A stretch of DNA of 10,033 nucleotides. Source: Hyphomicrobiaceae bacterium (GTDB lineage: Bacteria; Pseudomonadota; Alphaproteobacteria; Rhizobiales; HXMU1428-3). Location: assembly GCA_028285025.1 (NCBI GenBank), contig JANQQH010000105.1, positions 1-10,033 on the forward strand, written 5' to 3'. Each line of letters starts with the position of its first letter. Within the stretch, counting starts at the first letter, position 1. The notes below the pieces were generated by a model that had not been told where the DNA came from, searched no databases, and worked only from the letters and a program-made list of their open reading frames with translations. A program made the translations under genes and the position numbers. Below, one piece after another: positions 1 to 6,732 of the stretch.

Positions 1-828
1 ATTGGGCTCTGAGCTGGAAAAATAGCCGTTAAAATTTTCTTCGCAGGTTAAATAGGTGCCCCATGGGGTTTGGCCGTTGCCGCAATTGTTAAAGGTGCCA
101 AGAACTTCTAGCCCGGCTGGGTCTTGAACTGTTTGCATGAGTTTATGACCAGCAGCTGGACCGGTGATTTCCATTGGGGTATCAGCTGTTATGCGCTTGT
201 TTAACGGGCTGTCTGTGACAAGGGTCCACTGGCCTTTGTTATTTTGTTTTATTTCTGCAATAGACAGGCCGTGGGCCGCTTTGCTTTTTAACGCATCGTC
301 TTGTGATTGGGGGCGGTGTTTTTTTTGTGTTGGGAATAAATACCGCTTGTTGATGTATTCATTATTGACCACCAAAAGATGTTTGCCTTCTTGTTCAAAT
401 AATGACATGCCATCATTATTGTCACCAAAGGCTTTGCTTTGGCTTATTGCTGTGCCGCCGGTTTGTTCGTCTAGTGCGGGTGTGCCAGACCATAGAGGAT
501 CGCCCCATTTGGCAACCACATGCCATTCAAACCCTTCAGGCACTGTTATGGTATCAAGCGTATTGGCTGTAATGGCTTTAAAATTGAATATATCTTGGTT
601 GTCTTTGGCAAAAGCACTGGTGGTCATGACAAAATTGGCAAGGCCAAATCCAATGGTACCCGCTAAAAAATCACGCCGTGAGAGGGCTTTTGCAACAATA
701 TTATCAAAATCAGTTGCCTGGGGGGGAGGGGTGTTTATCTCATCAAATTCATCAAATGAGAGATCATCGATTTGGCTGATAACAACAGACTGTTTGTTCG
801 TCTCATGTTGTTTTTTGATTGTGCTCAT
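1..828 (-). CDS. phoX: PhoX-family alkaline phosphatase, N-terminal part (runs off the window)
   Basis: The open frame starts at ATG 828-826 behind an AGGA ribosome site and runs 276 codons to the window edge without a stop. Residues 50-57 read SRRDFLAG, a twin-arginine motif. A hydrophobic stretch follows and ends in SAFA at about residues 71-74, so the protein should be exported folded by the Tat route. The long polar segment before the RR motif is typical of PhoX. Further family marks are VVNNEY (about 153-158) and WGTYLTCEEN (about 256-265), the acidic and Cys region that belongs to the metal-binding centre in PhoX. Known for the family: a periplasmic phosphomonoesterase using iron and calcium that releases phosphate from organic esters. 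The C-terminal half is outside the window, so completeness cannot be judged. A PhoB-like box upstream supports phosphate-starvation control. Family assignment is firm; the exact substrate is not. Confidence 0.88.
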   Translation of the reverse strand, partial: MSTIKKQHETNKQSVVISQIDDLSFDEFDEINTPPPQATDFDNIVAKALSRRDFLAGTIGFGLANFVMTTSAFAKDNQDIFNFKAITANTLDTITVPEGFEWHVVAKWGDPLWSGTPALDEQTGGTAISQSKAFGDNNDGMSLFEQEGKHLLVVNNEYINKRYLFPTQKKHRPQSQDDALKSKAAHGLSIAEIKQNNKGQWTLVTDSPLNKRITADTPMEITGPAAGHKLMQTVQDPAGLEVLGTFNNCGNGQTPWGTYLTCEENFNGYFSSSEPN

Positions 829-864
829 GCTTCGTCCTAAAATGTGTTTTTTTGAATCATTCTT

Positions 865-898
865 AAAATATCGAAAGCAATTGACAAATGGATGACGA
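865..898 (-). promoter_or_regulatory. Candidate Pho box and -10 element driving phoX
   Basis: Read on the minus strand, 898-892 is TCGTCAT and 887-881 is TTGTCAA, two 7-bp half repeats separated by 4 bp. This is the geometry of the PhoB-binding box, whose repeats resemble CTGTCAT with 4-bp spacing. Exactly 10 bp downstream is TATTTT (870-865), a suitable -10 element; in Pho promoters the box takes the place of the -35. The site lies about 50 bp upstream of the phoX ATG. That PhoB binds here is inferred from sequence and from the gene's known phosphate role. Confidence 0.6.
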
Positions 899-1098
899 AA
901 AAATGGCCTTTAGCGCTGTAATGAGCAGAGACAAAAGTAATGTTAGCTTGCTTAGATCAAAAAAGAAAAAAGGATAAAATAGAGATTTAGCAGTGATGAT
1001 GAAATGAATCCCAAGCGTTATTCGCTTTCAAAGAGCACAGAACACGTATAATTAATAGGTTCTGACCCTAGAAGTAGGTTGCGTGTTTTTTCAATCTC

Positions 1099-1686
1099 TT
1101 AATTGATCTGAAACCCGAACACTTTAGGACTGTAATGTGTTTTGTGTTTGTATCTTGCTTTGCGTCTTGCAGCAGGAGGCTTTTTACGAAAGCGTTTTTT
1201 ATATTTTATTTTTGCTCGTGCGCCTAAACTATATTTTGGTTTTGGCCCTCTTTTTCTTAATTTTTTAACAGCCTGTTTTTGCGGTGTCAGGTGTGCGATG
1301 ACTTTTACTTTTTTAGCTGCTTTTTGTTTTACTTGAGGCTGATGAGATGGTGGCATATAGGCCAAGCGAACAAGCTTTTTTTGTTTTGCCCGTACGTTTC
1401 TTCGTTTAACGAGGCGTGTCTTTTTTGTCTTTAATAATTTTCGCTTAGATTTTTGTTTTATGCGTTGAATTTTCAATGATTTGGGAAGGGTTGGAAAAGC
1501 ACTCTGGGTGGCTTGAAATTTTGCCTGGAGCAACAGTTGTTCGGATGTTGGCAAGTCGATGATGTTTGCTGTTGAAAACGCAGAGGTTGCAGATAAGTGC
1601 TGACTTTTTGTTTCAGTCGAGCTGAGCGCTTGCATTGAAAGGTAGGTAACGCTTGCTGTTGCAATCGTGAGAAAACGTAATAACAT
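1099..1686 (-). CDS. Exported, extremely Lys/Arg-rich protein of unknown function
   Basis: This 195-residue protein begins at ATG 1686-1684 with AAGGGAG five bases upstream, so the start is well supported. Residues 1-22 are hydrophobic with one early Arg and end in a possible signal cleavage region near ALSS. Residues 23-70 are ordinary Ser/Thr/Gln-rich sequence. From residue 71 to the end about 47 of 125 residues are Lys or Arg by hand count, in runs such as KKTRLVKRR and RFRKKPPAARRKARYKHK. There is no Cys in the whole protein and no recognisable enzyme motif. I do not recognise a family. The tail could bind an anionic partner such as a polyphosphate, lipopolysaccharide, nucleic acid or an acidic protein, but that is inferred from charge alone. 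It is transcribed divergently from alr and away from the pqq genes, and looks like a single-gene unit. If the N-terminus is not cleaved, it would be a membrane-anchored cationic protein. Confidence 0.68.
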   Translation of the reverse strand: MLLRFLTIATASVTYLSMQALSSTETKSQHLSATSAFSTANIIDLPTSEQLLLQAKFQATQSAFPTLPKSLKIQRIKQKSKRKLLKTKKTRLVKRRNVRAKQKKLVRLAYMPPSHQPQVKQKAAKKVKVIAHLTPQKQAVKKLRKRGPKPKYSLGARAKIKYKKRFRKKPPAARRKARYKHKTHYSPKVFGFQIN

Positions 1687-1948
1687 AGGAGCTCCCTTAT
1701 CCTTTATAACGTTAATTCCCTAAAATTTTCCCGCTTATGTCTAGAACGATGTTGGTCTAGTGAATTTGTTTTATTTTGTGGCCCGCCTTTTAAAAATTTT
1801 CATGTTAAATTTAAGATTAACACATAAAACAAAAATGCTAAAGAGAATATAAATTTTAATTATTATATTTAATGTTAGGTTCTTAGCCTAAGGACTTGCA
1901 CTGATAAAAGGTTCGCGAAGATGTCGACCCGTAATCGAAGGGTATTTT
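1687..1948. other. Divergent intergenic region between the cationic protein and alr
   Basis: This 262-bp AT-rich spacer must hold promoters for both flanking genes. On the minus side GGGAAA (1732-1727) and CGTTAT (1711-1706) faintly resemble an alphaproteobacterial ECF promoter, but the leader would be very short. A direct repeat GTCTAG occurs at 1739-1744 and 1755-1760. On the plus side TATTAT/TATATT at 1861-1869 could be a -10 but has no convincing -35. No small gene was found apart from a 17-codon frame at 1921 that overlaps the alr start and is not believed. Confidence 0.5.
1879..1895. promoter_or_regulatory. Palindrome upstream of alr, possible operator
   Basis: GTTCTTAGCCTAAGGAC is a 17-bp inverted repeat around a single central base, with one G-T wobble among eight pairs. 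It lies about 55 bp before the alr ATG, just downstream of the AT-rich stretch most likely to hold the promoter. It could be a regulator site or a short leader hairpin. There is no regulator gene nearby to connect it to. Confidence 0.3.
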
Positions 1949-3073
1949 ATGTCGTCAACTTGCTTAACGATTGACCTGGATCAGTTGGCTTTGAATTGGC
2001 ACTTGTTTAAAGAAGCTTATGAGCAAAAAGGGTCAGATAAAACCATAGGGGCTGTTGTAAAAGCTGATGCTTATGGGCTGGGCGCTAAACCTGTGGTGCG
2101 CCGTTTATGGCATGAGGGTTGTCGTTTATTTTTTGTTGCTCATGCTTGTGAGGGTGTTGTTGTGTCCCAAACGATTAATTCAAGCGTGGCCGCTATTTAT
2201 GTTTTTCATGGGTGTAGGCCGGGTCAAGAAGAGTTATTCTTAAAGCACCGTTTAATTCCTGTTCTTAATTCTTTTGATGATGTTCAGCGTTGGGTTGGTT
2301 TTGCCAAGCGCTCAGGTTACAGCCGTGCTGGTTTGCATGTTGATACCGGTATGAACCGCTTGGGGTTTTCAAAGCCAGGGTTTCAAGAGCTCTGTTCTGC
2401 GTCTGATTTGCTTGATTGGATTGATATTGGCTTGATTATGACCCATTTGGTGCATGCTGATGAGCCTGGCGCGGGAGTTAATATTCAACAAAAACATAGT
2501 TTTAATGAGTTAATTGGGTTATTTCCGCCAAGTTTGGCTCAAGTGCCATTGTCCATGGCTAATTCAGCCGGCGTTTTGAATGGGGCCGATTATCATTATG
2601 ATGTTGCCCGGGTGGGCATTGGTCTTTATGGGGGTAACCCTTTTTCTGGTCAGTTAAATCCTTTTCAGCCTGTGATGACACTTGAGAGCGAAATTTTGCA
2701 AATCAATGAGCTGGCTGTTGGACAAAGTGTGAGCTATGGGGCTTCATGGCGCGCGCAAAGGCCAAGCCGTATTGCAACTTTGGCCATTGGGTATGCTGAT
2801 GGTTTGTTGCGCCATAGTGGGCAGTTTGGTCATGTGGCGATAAACGGGCAGTTGGCACCAATTATTGGTCGCGTGACAATGGATCTGACTATGGTTGATA
2901 TCACTAATATTGATGGGGCGGCAGTAAAAGTGGGAGATCGTGCTGAAATTATTGGCAAGACTATAACCGTTGATGATTTGGCCGCTGCTGCTGACACAAT
3001 TTGTTATGAAGTTTTGACAAATTTTGGCCGTCAATCTAATAGTAACCGGGTGAAGCGTGTCTATATTGGGTGA
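1949..3073 (+). CDS. alr: Alanine racemase, PLP-dependent
   Basis: The 374-residue product interconverts L- and D-alanine in the cytoplasm and so supplies D-Ala for peptidoglycan. The pyridoxal-phosphate lysine is K38 in AVVKADAYGLG. VDTGMNRLGF (131-140) carries the conserved Arg (R137). SYGASW (262-267) holds the catalytic Tyr of the second active-site base (Y263), followed by IGYADG (280-285). GRVTMD (307-312) gives the Met-Asp pair at the substrate entry. Length matches the family (about 360-380). The chosen ATG has GAAGGG about eight bases upstream. The gene is the only plus-strand protein gene here and runs head-on into pqqE, with 46 bp between the stops and no obvious terminator. I see no functional link to PQQ. 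It could be the biosynthetic or a catabolic paralogue; a catabolic copy usually sits beside dadA, which is absent here. Confidence 0.94.
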   Translation: MSSTCLTIDLDQLALNWHLFKEAYEQKGSDKTIGAVVKADAYGLGAKPVVRRLWHEGCRLFFVAHACEGVVVSQTINSSVAAIYVFHGCRPGQEELFLKHRLIPVLNSFDDVQRWVGFAKRSGYSRAGLHVDTGMNRLGFSKPGFQELCSASDLLDWIDIGLIMTHLVHADEPGAGVNIQQKHSFNELIGLFPPSLAQVPLSMANSAGVLNGADYHYDVARVGIGLYGGNPFSGQLNPFQPVMTLESEILQINELAVGQSVSYGASWRAQRPSRIATLAIGYADGLLRHSGQFGHVAINGQLAPIIGRVTMDLTMVDITNIDGAAVKVGDRAEIIGKTITVDDLAAAADTICYEVLTNFGRQSNSNRVKRVYIG

Positions 3074-3119
3074 GGCTTTTCTCAACATAAGCTAAAGATT
3101 GGCCATTTCACTGATTAAA

Positions 3120-4256
3120 TCACTCAGCAGGTTCTTTTTTAGCTGTGAATTTACGGTATAAAAATTCACTTTGTTCCTGGGACTCTTTTTCAGCGATTGC
3201 CAATAGGTTTTTGTGAAACGAAGATTTGGAACAGGCTGGGTCAGTGCTGGTGGCATCACCGGTAAACATAAACGCTTGGCAACGACAGCCGCCAAAGTCA
3301 ATTTCTTTAAACTCGCATGATTTGCACGGTTCTGGCAAATAATCTGTACCGCGGTATTTTTCAAAGGCGGACGAATTGAGCCAAATATCTCTTAAATGAC
3401 GATCCTTTACATTATCAAATTCTAATCCTTTGATGGAAGCGGCGGCATGGCAGGGCATGACTTTGCCCATAGGTGAAATAGTCATGAATTGGCTGCCCCA
3501 GCCGCCCATGCATGGTTTGGGGCGCACGGCATAATAATCTGGGACGACAAAATCAATTGTTAGGATGCCTTTTAGGCGCTCTCTGGCTTCATCGACAATG
3601 TCGGCGTTTTTATAAACTTGTTCGCGTGTTGGAATAAGAGAATTACGGTTTTCAAAAGCCCAGCCGTAATATTGGATGTGGGCGACTTCTAAGCGTTCAG
3701 CGCCTAATTTGACAGCAAACTCAATAATCTCTTCTAGATACTCAACGTTATGGCGATGCATGGGGGAGTTTATGGTCAGGGGGAGATTGAGTTCTTTTAC
3801 CCATTTGGCCAGTTCAATTTTCTTAGAATATCCCCCTTTAAATCCGGCGATTTTATCTGCCATTAGGGCATCGACATGCTGAACAGAGAGCTGTAAATGA
3901 TCGAGGCCAATATCAACTAATTTTTCTAGTCGTTCGCGTTTTAGCAAGACGCCTGCTGTGATTAAGTTGGTGTAAATGCCTGCTTCGACTGCGGCTTGGG
4001 TGATTTCTTCGAGGTCTTTGCGAACTGTTGGTTCGCCTCCGGAAAGGTGAGTTTGTAAGATGCCTAATTCACCGGCTTGTTTAAAAACGCGTACCCAGTC
4101 TTGGGTGGAAAGCTCGCCGCTTGAGCGCTCGAGCTCTAGGGGGTTTGAACAGTATGGGCATTGTAAAGGACATCGATGGGTAAGTTCTGCCAATAGCCCC
4201 ATAGGGGCGGTTGCACAGATAATATTGTTCTCATTTATTTTTGGAGCTTCGTTCAT
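3120..4256 (-). CDS. pqqE: PqqA peptide cyclase, radical-SAM enzyme
   Basis: This 378-residue protein catalyses the first committed step of PQQ synthesis, forming a carbon-carbon bond between the Glu and Tyr side chains of PqqA. The radical-SAM cluster motif is C29-x3-C33-x2-C36 (RCPLQCPYCSNP), and the SAM-binding GGEP is at 73-76. The C-terminal SPASM region holds further cluster ligands: C249, C269, C311, C314, C324, C326 and C342. Length is normal for PqqE. The ATG overlaps the pqqD stop as ATGA (4256-4253), indicating translational coupling, and AAGGGG lies about 11 bases upstream inside pqqD. It is the last gene of the cluster. Its transcript would end near or run into the convergent alr gene, as no clear terminator is seen in the 46-bp gap. 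Confidence 0.96.
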   Translation of the reverse strand: MNEAPKINENNIICATAPMGLLAELTHRCPLQCPYCSNPLELERSSGELSTQDWVRVFKQAGELGILQTHLSGGEPTVRKDLEEITQAAVEAGIYTNLITAGVLLKRERLEKLVDIGLDHLQLSVQHVDALMADKIAGFKGGYSKKIELAKWVKELNLPLTINSPMHRHNVEYLEEIIEFAVKLGAERLEVAHIQYYGWAFENRNSLIPTREQVYKNADIVDEARERLKGILTIDFVVPDYYAVRPKPCMGGWGSQFMTISPMGKVMPCHAAASIKGLEFDNVKDRHLRDIWLNSSAFEKYRGTDYLPEPCKSCEFKEIDFGGCRCQAFMFTGDATSTDPACSKSSFHKNLLAIAEKESQEQSEFLYRKFTAKKEPAE

Positions 4257-4543
4257 GATGTTAAATACCCCTTGTCGCTTAAGTCTTGCAACATAACTAT
4301 GATATCTTTTTCAATCACCTCAATCGATGCATTGTAGTTTTGGGCCAGTTCAGATGCAATATTGCCTATGGTTCTTTCACCGTCACATAATTGTAGCACT
4401 TCAACTGCGATTGGATCGGGTGTTAATATCCGCTCTGGGGCGAGCATCACCCAACGGTCTCGTCCTGCATCGTGTCGTAATTTAATATACGTGTGCAGTT
4501 TTGGTGTTGTTTCATTATCTACAATGAGGCGTTGTTTATTCAT
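4253..4543 (-). CDS. pqqD: PQQ peptide chaperone PqqD
   Basis: A 96-residue protein of the winged-helix RiPP recognition-element type. In the known pathway it binds the PqqA peptide and delivers it to PqqE. The sequence has the expected features: a basic RDRWVMLAPERIL segment forming the beta-sheet that clasps the peptide (about 29-40), then D-G-x-R-T-I (54-59) and helical ELAQNYNAS and IIVMLQDLSDKGYL toward the end. I start it at ATG 4543, not the frame's first ATG at 4654. The extra 37 residues would lie inside the end of pqqC and do not match the family length of about 90-95. The ribosome site (AAGATG) is weak, so expression may depend on coupling to pqqC, which ends 19 bases upstream. Confidence 0.93.
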   Translation of the reverse strand: MNKQRLIVDNETTPKLHTYIKLRHDAGRDRWVMLAPERILTPDPIAVEVLQLCDGERTIGNIASELAQNYNASIEVIEKDIIVMLQDLSDKGYLTS

Positions 4544-4562
4544 ATTACATCTTAGCTTTTGG

Positions 4563-5300
4563 TTAGGTTTCTTGTGGGCGAAAAGCACCAGGGGGAATGA
4601 GACCTGGTTCAAAATAGGCAAAATATAATGCGTCCAATTGAGCCCATAAAACATTACATTTAAAGGTCAGAGCTTCTAATGCTTTTTGTTGTAGATCGAT
4701 TGTGTCTGCATGTTCTAAGACGTATTTTAGAGCAAAATTTGCGTCTCTTGGTGCTTGGTTTAGTCTCCTGCGAAAATATTTCATGACGCTTTCATCGATG
4801 AAATCGTAATTTTCCAGCATGCCTGAGATGCGTTCTTCATGAATTTTGGGTGCAAACAACTCAGTTAGCGAAGAGGCGACAGCCTGGACCATAGGCCCGC
4901 GTTTTACATATTCAACATATTCTTCAACCGCATGGACCGTGGCTGGCAGGGCTTGTTTGGTTGAAATGACAATTTCAGGGTCTATGCCTAGACCGGTTGT
5001 TAAAGCCAACCAGCGCTCTATTCCGCCTTCTTCTTCAATGCCGTCGCCGTCATGGTCTTGAATGCGATGGATCCATTCCCTGCGAAGTTCACGGCAGGTT
5101 GTGCGTGCCATTAGCGCTGCGTCTTTGCGCGGGATGGCAGCTTGATAGCAATAACGATTTAGTGCCCAGGCTTGAACTTGGCCTTTGTTTAGTTCCCCTC
5201 CGTGTAGTTTTTTGTGAAAGGGGTGCAGGCTGTGATAACGCTCAGCGCCTATGGCTCGAAGGGCTGCTTCCAGTTCATCCCGGCTCATTAAATTTGTCAT
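4563..5300 (-). CDS. pqqC: Pyrroloquinoline-quinone synthase PqqC
   Basis: The product is a cofactor-less oxidase that performs the last step of PQQ synthesis: ring closure and an eight-electron oxidation of the precursor using oxygen. The 245-residue version begins at ATG 5300, whose bases form ATGA with the pqqB stop, with GGAG eight bases before it. An ATG at 5336 in the same frame would add 12 residues inside pqqB and is not preferred. Using this start, the active-site residues known from Klebsiella PqqC have clear equivalents: H83 in QDHDGDG, H154 in APKIHEER, Y175 and R179 in MKYFRRRL, K214 in TFKCNVLW, and Tyr in NRYCYQAAIPRKD (49-61). The matching numbering itself supports the start. 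It is a heme-oxygenase-like all-helical fold, soluble and cytoplasmic. Confidence 0.95.
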   Translation of the reverse strand: MTNLMSRDELEAALRAIGAERYHSLHPFHKKLHGGELNKGQVQAWALNRYCYQAAIPRKDAALMARTTCRELRREWIHRIQDHDGDGIEEEGGIERWLALTTGLGIDPEIVISTKQALPATVHAVEEYVEYVKRGPMVQAVASSLTELFAPKIHEERISGMLENYDFIDESVMKYFRRRLNQAPRDANFALKYVLEHADTIDLQQKALEALTFKCNVLWAQLDALYFAYFEPGLIPPGAFRPQET

Positions 5301-6229
5301 AGGGTTATCTCCATACCATCGTAAGATACTTGCCATCCGGCTTGTTCAACAATTTTGCGTTCATCTGAATTGTCGCGTAGAACGGGATTTGAATTGTTTA
5401 TATGAATATAAACTTTTTGTTTGATGTTGAGGTCTTGCAAAAGTGCCAGAGAGCCATCTTCACCGGACATATTCATATGGCCCATTCTGTCCCCTGTTTT
5501 GGGCAGCAGCCCTTGGTCCAGCATTTCATTATTGGTATACAAGGTGCCATCAAAAAAGATTAGATCAGTTCCTGTGATGCGCGCTTTTAAAGCTTCATCA
5601 AGAGCGGCGCAGCCTGGGATGTAATAAAAGCATTGGCCTGTTGCTGTTTCTTTTACTTCTAGTCCGATGGTGTCGCCTTCTTGGGTGCCAAAATTTTCCC
5701 CTTGTGCATTGTCTTCTAAGTATAGAGCCACTTTGCCAGGCACAGGAAAGGGAGTTACTTGCAAACCGGTTGGACCAGAAGGGCCGTTTACCTCAAAGGG
5801 CGTATTGAGGGTTGTGATGTGACGTTTAACTTTTTCCTCGTTTAAAACATTAAATATAGAATTGGCGTTTAATGTTTCCATCACCCTATTTGAAGCATAA
5901 ATGTTAAAAGCGTGACCTTCTCGCAAGCACAAGAGGCCGGTTACATGATCTACATCACCATTGGTTAAAATAACAGCTTGAATAGGGCTGTTGCGGACTG
6001 GGCCATCTTCATGTGGGTGGAGTTCTTTGGTATCGAATATTTGTTGGCGAATGTCTGGAGAGGCGTTTAAGAGCACCCAATCTTTTTCATTTGTGCTAAT
6101 GGCAATGGATGATTGGCTTCTCGGCGCTACGAATTGGTGGCCATTGCGTGCGTCTTTTGAATTGGATGCATTGCAGTTCCATTGTGGCAAGCCGCCGCCT
6201 GCGCCTGATCCCAGAACTTTTATTTTCAT
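5297..6229 (-). CDS. pqqB: PQQ biosynthesis protein PqqB, metallo-hydrolase fold
   Basis: This 310-residue protein belongs to the metallo-beta-lactamase superfamily. The N-terminal GSGAGGGLPQWNCNASN (7-23) is a hallmark of PqqB. TNGDVDHVTGLLCLREGH (89-106) takes the place of the usual HxHxDH metal motif. The family is known to act as an iron-dependent hydroxylase on a diglutamyl-tyrosine intermediate; earlier work suggested a transport role. The start at 6229 has AAGGGG about 11 bases upstream, slightly far. It is separated from pqqA by 305 bp that includes a terminator, so pqqB is the first gene of the enzyme block and may have its own weak promoter or rely on read-through. Its stop overlaps the pqqC start by four bases. 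Confidence 0.95.
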   Translation of the reverse strand: MKIKVLGSGAGGGLPQWNCNASNSKDARNGHQFVAPRSQSSIAISTNEKDWVLLNASPDIRQQIFDTKELHPHEDGPVRNSPIQAVILTNGDVDHVTGLLCLREGHAFNIYASNRVMETLNANSIFNVLNEEKVKRHITTLNTPFEVNGPSGPTGLQVTPFPVPGKVALYLEDNAQGENFGTQEGDTIGLEVKETATGQCFYYIPGCAALDEALKARITGTDLIFFDGTLYTNNEMLDQGLLPKTGDRMGHMNMSGEDGSLALLQDLNIKQKVYIHINNSNPVLRDNSDERKIVEQAGWQVSYDGMEITL

Positions 6230-6459
6230 TCTTGCTGTTTCCCCTTAATGTTTTTTTTAATTGGCCCTTGTGCTTGCTCTTTTTTAATGGGCTTTATTTT
6301 TATAAAATTTATTATTGCAAACGATGCTGTAGAGGTTTTTTGATTGCAATGATAAAAGTCAAACCGCTTGGTGTTTATTTAAAAATTTGGTTTTGTTTTT
6401 ATCTTTAAACTCTAGTGAGCATCACTTTTTTTATAGGTTCCTGGTTCGAAGGTTTTTTT
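6230..6459 (-). other. pqqA-pqqB spacer downstream of the terminator
   Basis: This AT-rich stretch (230 bp; the whole pqqA-pqqB gap is 305 bp) has no believable gene. It ends with the pqqB ribosome site AAGGGG. Minus-strand TTTGACTTTT near 6366-6357 and TTGCAATAATAAATTTTATAAAAAT near 6321-6297 contain promoter-like pieces, but no pair with a standard 16-18-bp spacing was found. A separate pqqB promoter is therefore possible but not shown. Confidence 0.4.
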
Positions 6460-6496
6460 AAAAAAAACGGTGATGAAAAAAATGTTCCATCACCGT
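6460..6496 (-). terminator. Intrinsic terminator between pqqA and pqqB
   Basis: ACGGTGATG (6467-6475) pairs perfectly over nine bases with CATCACCGT (6488-6496), leaving a 12-base A-rich loop. On the minus strand the hairpin is followed directly by eight T residues (complement of the A8 at 6460-6467; its first base is shared with the stem). It lies 38 bp after the pqqA stop. This is a standard Rho-independent terminator in the pqq direction and would leave a short pqqA-only RNA, with pqqBCDE made by partial read-through or from another promoter. Confidence 0.82.
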
Positions 6497-6534
6497 TCGG
6501 TTAGACATGTGTCGTCAAACTGAATAGAAACGTC

Positions 6535-6624
6535 CTACGCACGGTCCAATTCAGCTGGCATATAGCTCGTTACTTCCATGCCTGTTTCAGTTTCTGAAAC
6601 TTCAGGTGTGTTCCAATCTTTCAT
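6535..6624 (-). CDS. pqqA: PQQ precursor peptide PqqA
   Basis: A 29-residue ribosomally made peptide beginning MKDWNTPEV and containing E-V-T-S-Y at 17-21, the Glu-x3-Tyr motif whose two side chains are fused to become the PQQ skeleton. It is too short for ordinary gene finding but unmistakable by sequence and by position ahead of pqqB. AAGGAG at 6636-6631 sits six bases before the ATG, the strongest ribosome site of the cluster, which fits a substrate needed in large amounts. The coding sequence contains a perfect 7-bp inverted repeat with a 3-base loop (6584-6600). The gene is followed by a terminator. A degenerate copy lies upstream at 7089-7151. Confidence 0.97.
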   Translation of the reverse strand: MKDWNTPEVSETETGMEVTSYMPAELDRA

Positions 6625-6678
6625 GTCTGTCTCCTTGAAACGTTAGAGTTTCTGTTATTTTTAAGCAAGTCGGGAGAA

Positions 6679-6706
6679 ATAATTGCACCCGCCTTACTGG
6701 TTACAA
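6679..6706 (-). promoter_or_regulatory. Candidate pqqA promoter
   Basis: On the minus strand TTGTAA (6706-6701) and AATTAT (6684-6679) are separated by 16 bp. This would start transcription near 6672, giving a leader of about 48 bases before the pqqA ATG. The -35 overlaps the right half of an 18-bp palindrome, an arrangement suited to repression. Neither hexamer is close to consensus, so the assignment is tentative. Confidence 0.35.
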
Positions 6707-6715
6707 ATGTAACCA
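6698..6715. promoter_or_regulatory. Perfect 18-bp palindrome upstream of pqqA, probable operator
   Basis: TGGTTACAAATGTAACCA is an 8+2+8 perfect inverted repeat, 74-91 bp before the pqqA ATG and overlapping its likely -35. Size and symmetry fit a dimeric regulator of a helix-turn-helix family such as TetR or GntR, but no regulator gene is in the window and I do not recognise the specific site. Confidence 0.5.
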
Positions 6716-6718
6716 ATT

Positions 6719-6732
6719 GTGCTGTCCAGCAC
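6719..6732. promoter_or_regulatory. Second palindrome adjoining the first
   Basis: GTGCTGTCCAGCAC is a 6+2+6 perfect inverted repeat that begins three bases after the 18-bp palindrome. Its sequence is different, so the two are probably sites for different proteins or one is a structural element. It would lie upstream of the -35 (around -47 to -60), a position typical of activators. Confidence 0.4.

Noticed and set aside
164..895. Long plus-strand frame (243 codons) opposite phoX
   Set aside because: The minus strand encodes clear PhoX motifs with a Tat signal and a good start; the plus frame is its shadow.
1038..1091. Hairpins CAGAAC/GTTCTG and ACCCTA/TAGGT with a T-run as a terminator
   Set aside because: The first lacks a U-run in the direction of the cationic gene; the second has a weak bulged stem and faces a strand with no gene.
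1706..1732. ECF-type promoter (GGGAAA and CGTTAT) before the cationic protein gene
   Set aside because: One base of the core -35 differs and the leader would be only about 15 bases; kept only as a remark.
4544..4654. N-terminal extension of pqqD to an ATG at 4654
   Set aside because: It would lie inside pqqC, exceed the family length and add residues with no PqqD similarity.
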